DNA from: Oxyruncus cristatus
Lineage: Eukaryota > Chordata > Aves > Passeriformes > Cotingidae
NCBI GenBank assembly: GCA_013399855.1
Contig: VXAY01004360.1
Span: forward strand, 1,321,644-1,385,643
DNA length: 64,000 nt
Direction of reading: 5' to 3'
The notes beneath the pieces were generated by a model. It had not been told where the DNA came from. It saw only the letters and a program-made list of their open reading frames with translations, and did not search any database. The position numbers and the translations under genes were made by a program. Position 1 is the first letter of the stretch. Each line of letters begins with the position of its first letter. This document shows, piece by piece, positions 24,101 to 36,120 of the stretch.

Positions 24101-27100
24101 GATGAAGAAGGAATTAGAACTAGTAAAAACATCCTAATCCTATAATCTTAAATCATCTGCTTCTCCTACACTGGGTTGTGGAGGTTGAGTTTTTTTGAGT
24201 GGTATCAAGGGAGATTTAGTTTCAGTAATCCTAGACAACAACACAGACTTCAGCTAAAAAATACCTGTATCTCAACTGAGCAACTAATTCTTGCTCCAAG
24301 AATTTTTAGATATTTGTCCTCTGTTCACAGCGACATACAGCTTGATATACAGAAATGTAATATAATTGCAAAGAACCGAATCAGTTTGTGATAAGGCTAT
24401 GTTTGAGAGCCAGCTCTATAGCAGTAATATGTTGTATTTCAGACAGTGTTTGAGATGTCCTCAGAGGCAGACGAGACAATGTGGGAGAAGATTTTCCTGA
24501 AGTACAGAGCATTTTGTCTGGGCACATAAATCTAATTTCTTGATTACCACTGCCTGTTGTTTCAGCTCTGTTTCAGATACGTGTCTCTTCTATATGCATT
24601 TGGCTCATACACCTTCCGGATGCACTGTCCACAAAGTATTCTCATACTATTTTCTTGCCACTCTACATAACACCGACTGGAGTTCTTCTTTATCAGGCAT
24701 GAAGTTTGAAAGCTACTAAAACCTGAAGGAAAATTTACCCAGTGTAGAAGACCATGATTTAGATATGGAAATCCAAATATTCAATCTGTGCTTATCTAGG
24801 TACTGGAGAGAGGGAAGGAATATGGGCTCAAAAGTGCCCATAACTTGTAGCCAGGCAGATTTTTACTTTGAAGGTTGATCTCAGGAAAAGCACTCTAACT
24901 AATGTGGGAGCCCTTTTCTGTAATTCATGAAGGACCTTGATCAGTAAGAATAAAGAGGCATCTAAGCTGATTTCACCTGAGTAGGAAGATGGTGATCAAA
25001 AAACAGCAGAGGAAGGAGTAAACAGATTCGCCCCATTTCAAGGGGAAGCTTAGTGTGTTTGAGAGTATCTTTATTCCTAAGTATGTCTCTTACACATCTT
25101 CTGGTATGTAGCAAGGTATTTGTTACCTTTGATTTGTTCTTGTTATTGAGTATTAATCTAATATCTTTATGTAACCATTCTCTCTCAGGTTGGAAGATTA
25201 AACTCCAGAACCAACAGGACTGTGAAGACTTTTGGATGCTGCTTCCACTGGGCTGTCATAATTCACAGCTCAAATAAAAACCTGAGGATATAAGATCAAA
25301 AATTTGGTTTCTTACACACTTAGTCATAGCTGAATATTTAAGCAGTTTAGCTCAGTGTGGAGGGGGGAAGAAAGAGGCCCCAAACCAAAAACTGATTGCA
25401 AAAAGTGACAGCAAGAAGGCAACAAAGAAAAAAAAAGCCAGATCTTTAAGTGTTATAGGAGTGTGTAGAATTAGAACCAATTATTCTGTTTTCATTTGGG
25501 TCACCTGAGAATCAAGTCCAGTAATACGGTGTTATCCCTTTGGAGTGTTTCCTCTGTTTATCACATTTTTTCTGCTTGTTAAGCAAAAAACGTCCCAGTC
25601 TCTAGAAAAAAGAAGTCTAAAGAACATTTCAAATAGACATATGAAATGCCAAAGTCCAAAGTAATCTATCACTTATTTTAATAAAAAGGAAGACTGTGCC
25701 AGAATATGTAGACAGTCTGATTAATTTGCCCAACATGTTTTGAACAAGGGATTTTTGTGATTAACTGTACTACAGCATTAAACTGATTATTCAAGTGCAT
25801 TAATCTTTGTGTTAGGATGAGACATATCTTGATTTTGGTTTTGATAATTTATGTATCACTTGCTCATTTTGATCCCCCCATAGTAATGAGGAGATCATGT
25901 TCTCAGTCTGTATCTTGCTTCTCTCTTAACCTTTCCCTATCTATTTTATACCCTTATGTTGATTTATACCCTAATTTTTACCACAATCTTGCAAATATGG
26001 ACTTGGTTTACTGCAGCTATTCCATTAATCTGAACTTGAATGTAGAATCAAAGCTGCCAGATCTATAAATTAAGGGAAAAGAGTATTAGTTGATTAAAAC
26101 TGTTCCTTTGATATCTGTAGAGGTGACACAATCTCCATCAGTAGATCCAGAGCACGGATTACTCAGCACTCACACTCTGCTAATAGTATAAAATGTCTTA
26201 TGCAAATCTATGAGTACTATAATATTAAGAAATTTTTAAAATTCTATAGATAAATGCTAGTCTAGAAACTGAGTGTTGGAAAGATGTTGAAATGGAACCA
26301 TTTTTATTCCTTTCACCAGCTGGCAGTAAAATTTTGATTATGGATTTTCTTTGACTTTACAGTGATTTCTACCAAAAGTTTGCCTTCTGGTACCTTTGTA
26401 AGAACCATTGTGGAGCAGCTGGCCATGATTTCTCTAAAATGAGGTTGTGAGCAGCTGAAAAAAGTAAGCAATTTGTATTATAGTTAAACAAAACACTTTT
26501 TCTTTCAAACAGTGCTACTTAGGCCGGTATTACACCATCCAAAGTCATTCCTCCCTGTGTCTAAGCTGTGCTTAGAACAGGAAAATATTGGAGGCAGCTA
26601 CCATGAGCAGCTACCATCTGCTCTGGCAGACCCACTGCCTCAGTCCTTGTTGAGGACCTGCCTCCATGCTTCAAATGCTTATACAAGCAAATAATTCTTT
26701 TGCTGATAAACGTTCCCTGAAAAACATAAATTCTTCCATTAGTACAGCATTTTTGCCTGTCAAGCTGTGGCTTCGCTATGGTTTTGCTAGAGCAGTGTCC
26801 CATGGGGGTGGAATTGCTCCCTGCCTTCCCTGAAGAATTCTTTCATCAGGCGTCTGCCTGGCAAGGTTTAAAATTTGGATCTAGATTTAGAAACATGCTC
26901 ATCCAGTTTCTCAGTTCTTTGTAACTTCTCAGTTTTCAAGAATGAGGAATAACACCCCTGTGTTTTTCTTGGAGGGCTTGGGATGACCCTTTTATTTCAT
27001 TGTACGTTTGGCAATGAACTCATGTACACCTGCATGCCATGGGAATGACACTGTGCTGTAGGGTAGGAAGGGACTATAGAAAGTTAGAGGAGAGAAATAT

Positions 27101-28106
27101 TAATTATTCAGGCAGTGTTTCTAGGCTAGGGAATTTCTGTGTCAGATTCAGGGACCTGCTCCTGCTGTTCGGGGGAAGCAAAAAACCTAAAGAAAAGAAT
27201 ATTTGTCAAGGTATCCAAGTTTTTGATGCTCCATATGAAAACTGAGTGGCATGGAGGCACAAGGAGTGAGGATATATAAGTAGAAGAAGAGTGACACAGA
27301 GATTAGAAAGTTGCAAATGCTTAGAAGTTTTATTGGTGTTTGCCCCAATGTTCTTGGTAGAACACTTTCCCTTCCAGTTGATTGTGGCCAGGTGTCTAGT
27401 GCAAAGGTGCTGTAAGCAGAAAATGCAAAAAGAATAAATTTAAAGGATGGTGATGAATGATGCTTGAAAAGACTCAATAGCACTCCCAGTTCCAATTATA
27501 TGAATAGAAGGGATTTGTTCTGATGTCAGAAAACTGTTTTGTTAAAAAAACCACTTTTTGGATAAGTTGGCCATGAAAACTGCTTGGCTGAAACAGCAGC
27601 GGGATAAGAAGGAAACCAAAATATCTTCCAGTTTTACTTCAGGCCTCTTCTCACCTCCTCCCCTCAAACCCACTTGTTTCCCCTCTTTGTGTACAGTTCA
27701 CCAGCTGTGCCCTGTGAGATGAGCTGGGGTGGGCCACGTTCCTCACACCTCCATGTGATGCACACATCACTCTTCCAATCTGCCAGACTTAGCAGTATTT
27801 CTTGGGCCAGACTGTCAGGTTGCTGAGAATAAGTGAGGGTTTAATTTGCAGTTTGCATTCTTTTCCTAAGTATTACATGCTCTGGAGAGAAGTCAAAAGC
27901 AGTTGTATGATTATGAACTCAACAGTTCCATCCATCTATCTTCTAATTTAATGAAGTCAGTTCTGTCCAGAAGGTATTTCACATGTTGGGCCCACTAAAC
28001 TCATTTATATTGCAAGGGACAAAAATAACATTTTTTTTCTACAGGAACAAAAAATGTGGTGAGCCTCAGTCTCTTCTTGCCAAATTAAATATTCTAATCT
28101 TAAATC

Positions 28107-28184
28107 GGGGGGGGGGTTGTGTGTGTTTGGGGGTTTTTTTGTTTTGGTTTGGTTTTTTGTTTTGTTTTGTTTGTTTGTTTTTTG
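28107..28184 (+). repeat. Pure G/T tract, 78 nt
   Basis: From the G10 run at 28107 up to 28184 only G and T occur: g10, a gt repeat, ggggg, then tttg/ttgg units. The strand asymmetry is complete. Several G runs of three or more give some G-quadruplex potential. The two opposite open frames over it (27983-28201 and 28066-28323) are low-complexity shadows. Confidence 0.9.
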
Positions 28185-30186
28185 CGGGTTTTTTTATGTA
28201 GATATACATGTGGTCATTTTGTTTTACCTGTTTCTTAATGATACTCCATTTGATGCTGTGGTATGATACAACTTTTTTCCTCTTCTGAGAAGTGCTGAAC
28301 CAAACACTATAGTAACTGATCATCAGAACAACCTTTTCCCTGTCTCCAGACTTGTAGCATATTCATCACTGTTATCTAGATGATGTAACAACATCAGCAA
28401 TCTTAACAGTATTTGTGTAGAGAACTTTTCTACTCCCTGCCACTCATCTGTAACATGTTGGTTGCTTTCTGTTTTGACTGAAGAGAGAAGCTACAAATTT
28501 GATCCCATGCTACAGGTGGCAGTGCTCCGACACTTGTCCCATGTCCTTAGCTGCAGTGGTGATCAATGGGCCTGCCAATGCCCAGCTACTTGCTTGCACA
28601 CCTTCAGCTGTGTCTCTTGTGGCTGATGCACATTCTTTCTGTGGCAAGGATGCAAGGTTTTAGTTAAAGCATTTAAGCTATAAGGCTGAGGCCTTTAAGG
28701 TGGCCTTTAACATGAGAGGAAGAGCTGACTGATTTGATATGATGAATGCTTTTCTTTTGATCAAGGGAAGGCTTCAGCCTCCTGTCCAGTTTACAACCCA
28801 GCCTCTCTCCTCCCAGTTAGACTAGAGAAAAATATACTGTGTGGACTCTGAAATATGTAAAGCCTTGATAGACCTGAAGTTGTACAGGTCTCCTCTGTCA
28901 AACTGAAGATGCTGCTTACACCACTTCCCCCAGCTGTAGTCTCTTGTGATAGGATCTCCTCTATAGGATCACCTGGCATGGAGGATCCCTCTGTCATCCC
29001 ACTGCCACCCTGGCACCCTGCACAGCTGCAACCACAGCAGTAAATGGGACACTTCATAGAAAATCCCTGCCTTGTTTTTTTGGAAGATTAGGGAAAGTGC
29101 AATGACACAGTTATCTTTTCTGACCATCTGACCTCTTCCCTAGTTTCACCTCTGCCTTTTCTGGGTAGCACTCCAATTCACCAGCAGGTGGGAAAAAAAC
29201 CTGGTTATGGCAGGCTTTGCCCCATGAGGGCATCACATGCCCTGGAGAATAAAAAATGAAGTTTAATAAATAGCTCTTGAGCTCTGGGTAGGATTTAGCA
29301 TTGGAGAACAGTGATTGTGAGAGCTTTGCTTTGACTGAGATTTGGAGTTCTTGCCTTTGGCCTGTGGGACACCAGACAATACTAAACAGTATCTTCTGTC
29401 TGTAAGCTGGAATAGGGCTTGGGTAAACAAATTTCACTCTGCTTTCTCTCTTTACACCTGACAGCTACAGTCTCCAAGCTGGAGCCAGGAGTAGCTCACA
29501 GTGAACCCCTCTGATGAGCAGACATCCTATACAGAACAGGGGGACTTGGGCCTGCTTCATGCTTTTGTATAGGCTGACAGGAAGGCTTGGACAATCATGT
29601 ATCACTGAAACGGATGTATTCCATTACCGTAAAAAGCTGCTTTGAGGCCACTTTCATTTCCACCTTTACTGTCTGAGAAGATGTTGTCCCTATAAATTGC
29701 AGTTTTGTCTATCCTTAAAATTACTTTTCCATAGGATTCAGCCACCAACTGACATCTTTAGGAGGATTTAGAGTAACTATTATGCAGTGTGCAGAGCTGG
29801 ACAAGAGCAGCATGAAATGAAGGTGAAATTTACCCATGAACAGAGCAAAAGTGAAAACACAAAAATGTAATTGTTCTAATTCTTTATTTAAGGAAAAACC
29901 CACATGTGAACTACTGACTAGTCTGGATTAGCTGCAAGGAAGCCAAGTCGTGCACCCAGAGAAAACCCTCTGTGACAGCACCCTGGGTTCCCACCAGTGT
30001 AAGTGACAGCAGAAAACAGTTTGCAAGTACTGGTGGTGAGAAAGCAGCCTGTCCTAGCTTCTGGAAAGAGGTTTATTTGTAGCCAGTTTCGGGTGACTCT
30101 TGGTAATTGTTCCCAAACTAAGGGAGGGTTAGCTGGGGTGTCACCAAACCGTGAGGGGGCCTGATCAGCCTTTCATCCTGCCCCAG

Positions 30187-30298
30187 GCCAAGGGTGGACC
30201 ACACAGACCCTGTTTGCCTGACCCAAGGCAAATATGCCTTGGCTCAGTGCTTGTTTCTGTATGCTTGGCTGAGGCAGAAAGTGATTGTTCACAAACAG
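30187..30298 (+). other. Candidate exon with strong splice sites
   Basis: Seen: cctttcatcctgccccag ends at 30186 (good acceptor) and CAG|gtgaga follows 30298 (near-perfect donor). The 112 bases between are GC-richer than the flanks and open in one frame (for example PHRPCLPDPRQICLGS near its start). No domain is recognised. Strong signals at both ends make it one of the better candidates, but a repeat-derived or non-coding exon, or chance, fits equally. Confidence 0.2.
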
Positions 30299-31369
30299 GT
30301 GAGAGAAAAATAAAGTGGAGAAATGAAGGAGCAGCCTTTTATGCGTGAAAGGGGGAAAGGCCAATGGAAAATTACTTGAAAACCCCTGAACCTTTCAGGC
30401 AATTATATTGGCAAGATGATAAGAAGAACAAATGCAGTGCAGTCAAGGTATTTTTAGAAGAGAAAATGGAAAATAGAAAGTTCAGGCCAGGAGTTTAGAT
30501 GGGCTGGTTAAAATGGGTTGGCTCATTTTGGCATGTCCAGTTTGGGGCGGCTTAACTGTGGTCCCACGAGTGGGGTGGGGAAGGAAAACCAAAGAGGGGA
30601 ACATGGCATATATGATACTGGCTTTCCTTCCTCCTAGTATTTTGCATATTAGGAATATATTTGTGCTCACACAGGGAGTTGCAAGTGGTTACGACACTGA
30701 GCCATTCAACAGTGATAACCTGTGCAATGCAAGTGTAGAGGTAGCCATGGGTGCAAGTCTGTGCAGAATCAGGCCCAGAAAGCTTTTGTTTTCTCTGTGA
30801 AATACAAATGGCTTTCAATCAAAGGCCTGCTCACAAACTGGCACTAATTTAAATGTATCTTTTTTTTAATTTAACTGATACAGGCAATTGATGTGGGTTT
30901 TACACAGACATTGCCTAGAGCATTTCCTGGTTTTGTATTGTTGCCCACCAGGGTTAGAGAAGTATATTCAAATCCTGTATTACGATTTGCTTGTATGCTT
31001 AGGTGCTTATGCTCACAGAACAAACCTTCATAAATGTTAGTGCCCTTGAACTTTCCTTAATTTCCCTGCTCCTGTCATACAAAGCCAGCCAAGTCTTCTT
31101 TCAGTTTTCATTTGATTCAGCTGTGTTCTTCAGCTTTGGTTAAATGTGGATCCTCAGATTCATGAAGTTAAAATAATTGTTTAAAATAATTTTCCTCTGC
31201 AGTTCTTGTTCTCTAGCTCTAACTTTACTTTACAGGCCAACTTCTTGTTACTCTGAGAAAACAGAATTTTTACGGAATTGCTGCAGGGAGCAACCCTAGA
31301 CTAGAAGAGGACCAGATCCGGGGTTCACATTTCAATACTTCATCCAGAGTGTTAAAACAGAAGACAGAA

Positions 31370-31425
31370 TAGAATGGTTCAGCTGGAAAGGACCTACAGT
31401 GATCATCTAGTTCAACTATCAGTTT
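31370..31425 (-). mobile_element. CR1 LINE fragment, antisense
   Basis: The segment agaatggttcagctggaaag followed by gacctacagtgatcatctag is the reverse complement of the CR1 3' terminal block. Only about 55 bases are recognisable; the inner part of the element is either deleted or too diverged to read. It overlaps the - strand frame at 31270-31599, which is not a gene. Confidence 0.75.
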
Positions 31426-32463
31426 GAACAAACAAACAAAATATCCGTATACAAAATCTTTTATAAAGAAGCTGTAATTCTTGCAAATTTGTCCCAGATT
31501 GTAGCTATTAAAACAATTACAATGTAGGCAAGGAGCTGTTGTTTTCTCTTTTCTTGGCTGATACCACTGTGCATAATAAACTCTGGAAGTGAATGACATT
31601 TAGCTAAATAGCAAGAAAATAGATCCCCTTTCCAGATGTTACTTATACTTGGAACGCTGTTTATGTTGAAGCAGAACTGCATGTATTTAACTGCTGAAAG
31701 TTGAAATTTTGTTAAAATCCATCTCAGGCATCAAACATCAGTCTGTAATCTTGGTTTAGGTAAAGACATCTACATTCATGGAGACTAGAACGTGCCAGAC
31801 AGTCCTGTTGGAGAGAACAGCAGCTGTGATGCTCCAGGAAGGGCTGTCGATAGGCAGCTTGCATGCAGCCACATGGGCTTTAAGGCTAAGAGAGTTTCCT
31901 GGAATAGGCACCAGCTGCTTCATGCTGCTTAACTTATGTGCTAGAAAGCTTCCCTTGGCATGTTTGATTTACTAGTGTTGACAGAGTATCAGCAGCCCTT
32001 AAGAAATGGTTTGTAGTCTGGCATGTTGAAGAAATCAGTGAAAACACTGAAAGCAAGCAGGTTGGCTTCCTGAAAGGCATAGTATCCTGCATCAGTAGCA
32101 TTCATTTCATACCTCCCTTCATTTCATGCCTCTCAAAAGATAGTTAGATCTGAAGCATAAATATGAGAGTTTAAATATGATAATTTTCCACTGGAATTAT
32201 TTTAACTGAAAGTAAACTGGAGGAACCAATAGTGTAAGTAAATTGTGTAAATGTGTAAGGAAATAATTTCTTCACTATCACCCTTATTCTGAGGAAATAA
32301 AGTTTATTTGTATTTCTGCTGTCTGTTCCTCTTTCTTCTCCTACTTCTGAACAAACTGGCTGTTTTTTTATCAAGGGTCCTAAAGGGTTTGTGAAAGCTG
32401 GTATCTGGAAACAGGAGTGCGAGTCAGGCACAAATACGAAGAAGAGATTTTCAATGCAAGTTC

Positions 32464-32522
32464 AAGTTGCCCTTTGAAAGTTTTAAAGTTGCCCTTTGAA
32501 AGTTTTAAAGTTGCCGCTTTGA
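32464..32522 (+). repeat. 22-bp tandem repeat, about 2.7 copies
   Basis: The unit aagttgccctttgaaagtttta occurs exactly at 32464-32485 and 32486-32507. A third partial copy with one inserted g (aagttgccgctttga) begins at 32508. The identity of the first two copies suggests a recent slippage or duplication. No array beyond this is seen. Confidence 0.95.
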
Positions 32523-34303
32523 GGACACGTTCATCATTGGTACTGCAAGAAGACAGCAAGTGAGAGCTTTTACTCAGCTCTTGGCATAGAATTTAGGGAT
32601 AATGGGCAGGAATTAAAAATTCAACAATACAGGAAGGGAAGTCACAGAGGATATGGATCAACAATTTTTGTTATTGCTGCTGCATTTTATTTTTTCTGTA
32701 ATTAAAGTTGCTGTGAAGTGATTACTTTACTATATCTGAGTGCACCAGATTCCTGGGAGTGTAATGCATATATGTCATTCAGTTCATCACAAGTGCAGAA
32801 AGACAGGAGCGGTGAAGAACTGAAAAGAAAAATATTTGTAGTAGATCAAAATGACCAAGACAGGACAAGCATGTTGTCTGGATGTATTTGTTTTGTTGTG
32901 GAGGAGGATCTGAAAGCCATGAAATATTCCAGCACTAGTAGGTAGACATATTAAAATTTGAAGTTTTGGAAATGGGAAGAATGTTGCTCCTAACAGCAAT
33001 GGAGAAAAGGAAGTAACATAAAAGGAAAATAACATCAAAGGCAAAAGACAAGCTGCTCAGTAATATCTGTAAAGTTTAGTTTTAAGCAAATAGTCATCCT
33101 TCCAGGACAGCAAATCAGAGGTGCTATTAAATGTGTAGTGCTAAACTGAGGGAGATCACTTTGGTATTGAGATGTAGATTTGTGAGCCATTTACCTAAAG
33201 GTAATAGTTATATCAGTGTGAAGAAAAGAGGCTCCCTGAGGATAAGATACAGAAGATGACACCAAGGATAGAGCTTTGAAGAGCTCTCACAGACAGGGGA
33301 CAAGAGATAGTGAAGAATGAGGAGTCATTGGAGTGTGATGAGAAATCCATGTATGTGCTGGGCTGCAGTGGAACACAGAGAACGCTTTGTTAGGGTTAGG
33401 GGGCATCAGAAGTGCCCATGGTTTGCTTCTCACAGCCTAGATCAAACTTATACTGTTTGAGCTTGCGTGTTAAAAATAAATTGGATATCTCTATTTTACA
33501 GTATAGTCATAACTTCAAAACTAGGGGCCAAAGCCAAGGCGAGTTTTAAAGGAGAAAAAGGGTGACAAGGAAGGGTAGAAGCCAGGAAGGAGAAATATAG
33601 TGCAGACTGTCACAGGGCTGAGAAGGGGACAAAACTCAATGAGGTGCATGCAGTGTTCAGCATGGCAGAAGTAAAAAGGAAAAAGCCAGGATGGGGCAGG
33701 GAGGAGGAGCTGACTGTGAATAGGAGTATCAGGCTTCAGAAGGATGAGGCAGGAGTTTAAATACCAAGGAGGGCCTGAGATACAAGGTTTTGTGTGTCTG
33801 TCTGGTGACTACTATAGTGTACTTGAATGTTAGTAGATGAAGACTATGACTCCACTCTTTTTCCTTGCATATCAGTTTCTAATAACAATAAAACAAATCC
33901 CCAAACAGCTCCACTTCATGCTTCAGCCAGCCTTCCTTTCCCAGAGGAGTACCACTCTGAATTGATAATCAGAAGAAAAATCTAGAGTTGTTAACCACAA
34001 ATTCTTTCATGAGTGGATGATTCTCAGCTATGACACTGGTGGTCTTTTGGCATGCCAGCAAGAATGACTGATACGGAAAATGGGAGATCTGTGTAGTTAA
34101 TTTTTAGCAGCATAGGTAAGGAAGTCTGGAGAGCACCATAGGTCTTTGTGCTTTTCGGCAAACTCACCGTGAAAATGCAAACCACAGTGTCACTTCTTTC
34201 TTAGAAAATCTGAGGTTATTCAACCATGTAGTTTACAAATCATAAATAATAATGGCTGAGGTTGCATGCCAGTGTGATCAGGGATTTTCATATTTAATCT
34301 CAG

Positions 34304-34411
34304 AGTTGTCGGTTGAATGTCCTTGAAGCTGTGTCACTGAGACAGATACTTGCCTGTGGGAATTGTAAGCAGTCTCCAGGAACTGTGATACCTTGTGCTG
34401 ACAAGTCCTTG
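34304..34411 (+). other. Candidate phase-0 exon, 36 codons
   Basis: Seen: ttttcatatttaatctcag ends at 34303 and TTG|gtgagt follows 34411, a strong donor. Between them lie exactly 108 bases, open in a frame that starts and ends at codon boundaries. The translation is mixed, with a LACGNCKQSPG segment and four cysteines in all (one at residue 2). Symmetric phase, both splice signals and a balanced composition make this the tidiest exon candidate of the window. I recognise no family, and chance remains quite possible. Confidence 0.22.
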
Positions 34412-34925
34412 GTGAGTGTGAACTCTCACTGTTTTCTTCATCAAGGTGGCTTCTGGGGGAGCAGGTTCTGCATCAACTGTGCCAGAGAGCAAATCCTAAT
34501 TTATTTTAAAATGTGCTTATAATGTAATATGTGAATAGGGGTGTTTCAATGTGTGTGTATATGTTGGTTATGAAATCTCTTGTAAGTCCAGTGTATAAAA
34601 TGTGTCATGTATGTTGTATGTTGTTCCATAGAGCTCATTAGTCTTACTGTAATATACAGTGAGTTAGACATAGTGCAGTCTATAGTTTGGTCTGTAAAAG
34701 GGTTGCAGGTGTGTTTGGCTGAGGCTACGTAGGCTGTTTTCTATCACCTTGCTCCTGTGTTGTTATTTATATCAGTGCAAGAAGATGTAAACTGTGGCTA
34801 ATTCAGGGAGGTGGCAATAACTGCCCAAGGTGCAGACATTCAGACTTTGTTATAGCTGGTATTGCAATGAGAAATATGTTCCCTGTTAGTTTCTCTTCCA
34901 GAGCACTTTTCAAACAGCTACATTT

Positions 34926-35010
34926 TGGGGGCTTGGGGTGAAGAGAGGTGGTTGTGTGTGTTTTGTTGTTTGGGTGTTTTGAGGGGTTTTTGTGTGCTTG
35001 CTTTTTTTCT
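34926..35010 (+). repeat. G/T-rich tract
   Basis: G/T-rich with few A or C, including ggttgtgtgtgttttgttg and later gaggggtttttgtgtg. Same nature as the tracts at 11025, 28107, 42568 and 49670. Its complement gives the lysine/proline/asparagine-rich - strand frame at 34803-35096, which is not a gene. Confidence 0.8.
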
Positions 35011-36033
35011 TGGCAGAAGAGCATACAGAGTTGCTTTATCAAAACTATGTTTGCAAATATCAGTAATAGCGCTGAATTCACCTGCAGAAAGGGCATTTAA
35101 AGGAAGGATTAGTACAAGTTGTTAAGTTCTTTTTTTGTTTTCTTCTTGAAAGCATCTTCAGTTTTGTCTGACATATGGACCTAAGACCCACACATTCCAT
35201 TGTGAAAGTATCCCTAATGATGTGCTAGTTCTCAAGGATGTATCAGAGTGCTGCAGCTAACACCCGATAACACTGCTCACTCCAGTGCTGGCACACTTTG
35301 CCTGATGGGTGCAAAATCCCTCCTGAAACAGATCTGAAGCAAGAAGTCAGGATCTTCATTGACTTGCAAGCAGCAAAAAAATCGATTCTCACTCATAGCT
35401 CTTTTGGTTAGGAGGCTACATTGAAGACCTGATCCTTTCCCTCTTTGGATGTCTTCTTTTCCCACTTGTTTTCTTCATGCAGGAAATGCAAGTGTCACTT
35501 GTCTTACAAAGACTTAGCAATTTCCTTGGTTTTTTAGAGCATAACAGTTATGCATTGTGTGCCTTGTGGCAAGATTTTCCTTATTCCTCCTCCCCCCCCT
35601 GCCGCCCCCTTCCCCCCAGGACTGAAATTAAAGCAAAGCTCCTATGTTTGATACATTAACAAAGACTGGGAAAGTTATAATGAGTATCTTTGCTCTGCGC
35701 CTGAGCCTTCCTTAACTTTTATTACGTTAAAATGAATATGCATCTGACAAAGAACTGCAGGATGCACACACTTCTGGAGATTGCTGGAAATAAGTCCCTT
35801 GCTTTAACTTGTTTTCAGGCTGTGCAGGGTTTCTGCATGAAGAGAACTACGAGGACTTTGTGGTTTACAAAGTACAGCATAGGTCTAACCTCTGGCACCA
35901 GGCCCAGGAGGCTGGTCTGCTGCCTTCTCTCTTTGCTCAGCTGGCCTCCTGCCTAATCTGCCCACTGTAACTGGGATACTTGTAATTACTTTCCCTCCCA
36001 GTAGCAGCTTCTGTTGAATCGTGTGGTCAGAAA

Positions 36034-36120
36034 GACACAGACAAGATTGTTTGTAGGTTTCTTTAATTAGACTAACTGAAAAAAGGATACTTTAAGGTAC
36101 ACAAGCTCTTCTCCAGGCTA
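36034..36120 (-). repeat. Ancient amniote interspersed repeat remnant
   Basis: Read on the - strand, this stretch goes from agcctggagaagagcttgtg, through a cagttagtctaattaaag-type core, to acaatcttgtctg. I recognise this arrangement as an interspersed repeat 3' end found in turtles, crocodilians and other amniotes (the ending that reads ttggtccaataaaagat in better preserved copies). I do not recall its family name with certainty. Preservation of so old a repeat in a bird may mean constraint. Confidence 0.5.

Larger units (their letters stand above)
15961..31369. other. Unannotated AT-rich sequence
   Basis: About 15 kb with no recognised gene. Noted items are candidate exons at 17247-17366 and 30187-30298, a (GATG)4 run at 18163-18178, an AT-rich patch at 23569-23610, and a G10 plus G/T tract at 28107-28184. 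Open frames of 60-115 codons occur on both strands at the density expected by chance. Strong donor-like sites without coding partners occur, for example CAG|gtgagc at 21680. Confidence 0.55.
31426..36033. other. Unannotated AT-rich sequence
   Basis: No gene is recognised. It contains a 22-bp tandem repeat (32464-32522), a candidate exon (34304-34411), a G/T-rich tract (34926-35010), a chance double TTAGGG at 33390-33401 and a C-rich patch near 35589-35620. Confidence 0.55.

Noticed and set aside
33390..33401. ttagggttaggg, a telomere-like repeat
   Set aside because: Only two units; expected by chance and no interstitial telomere array.
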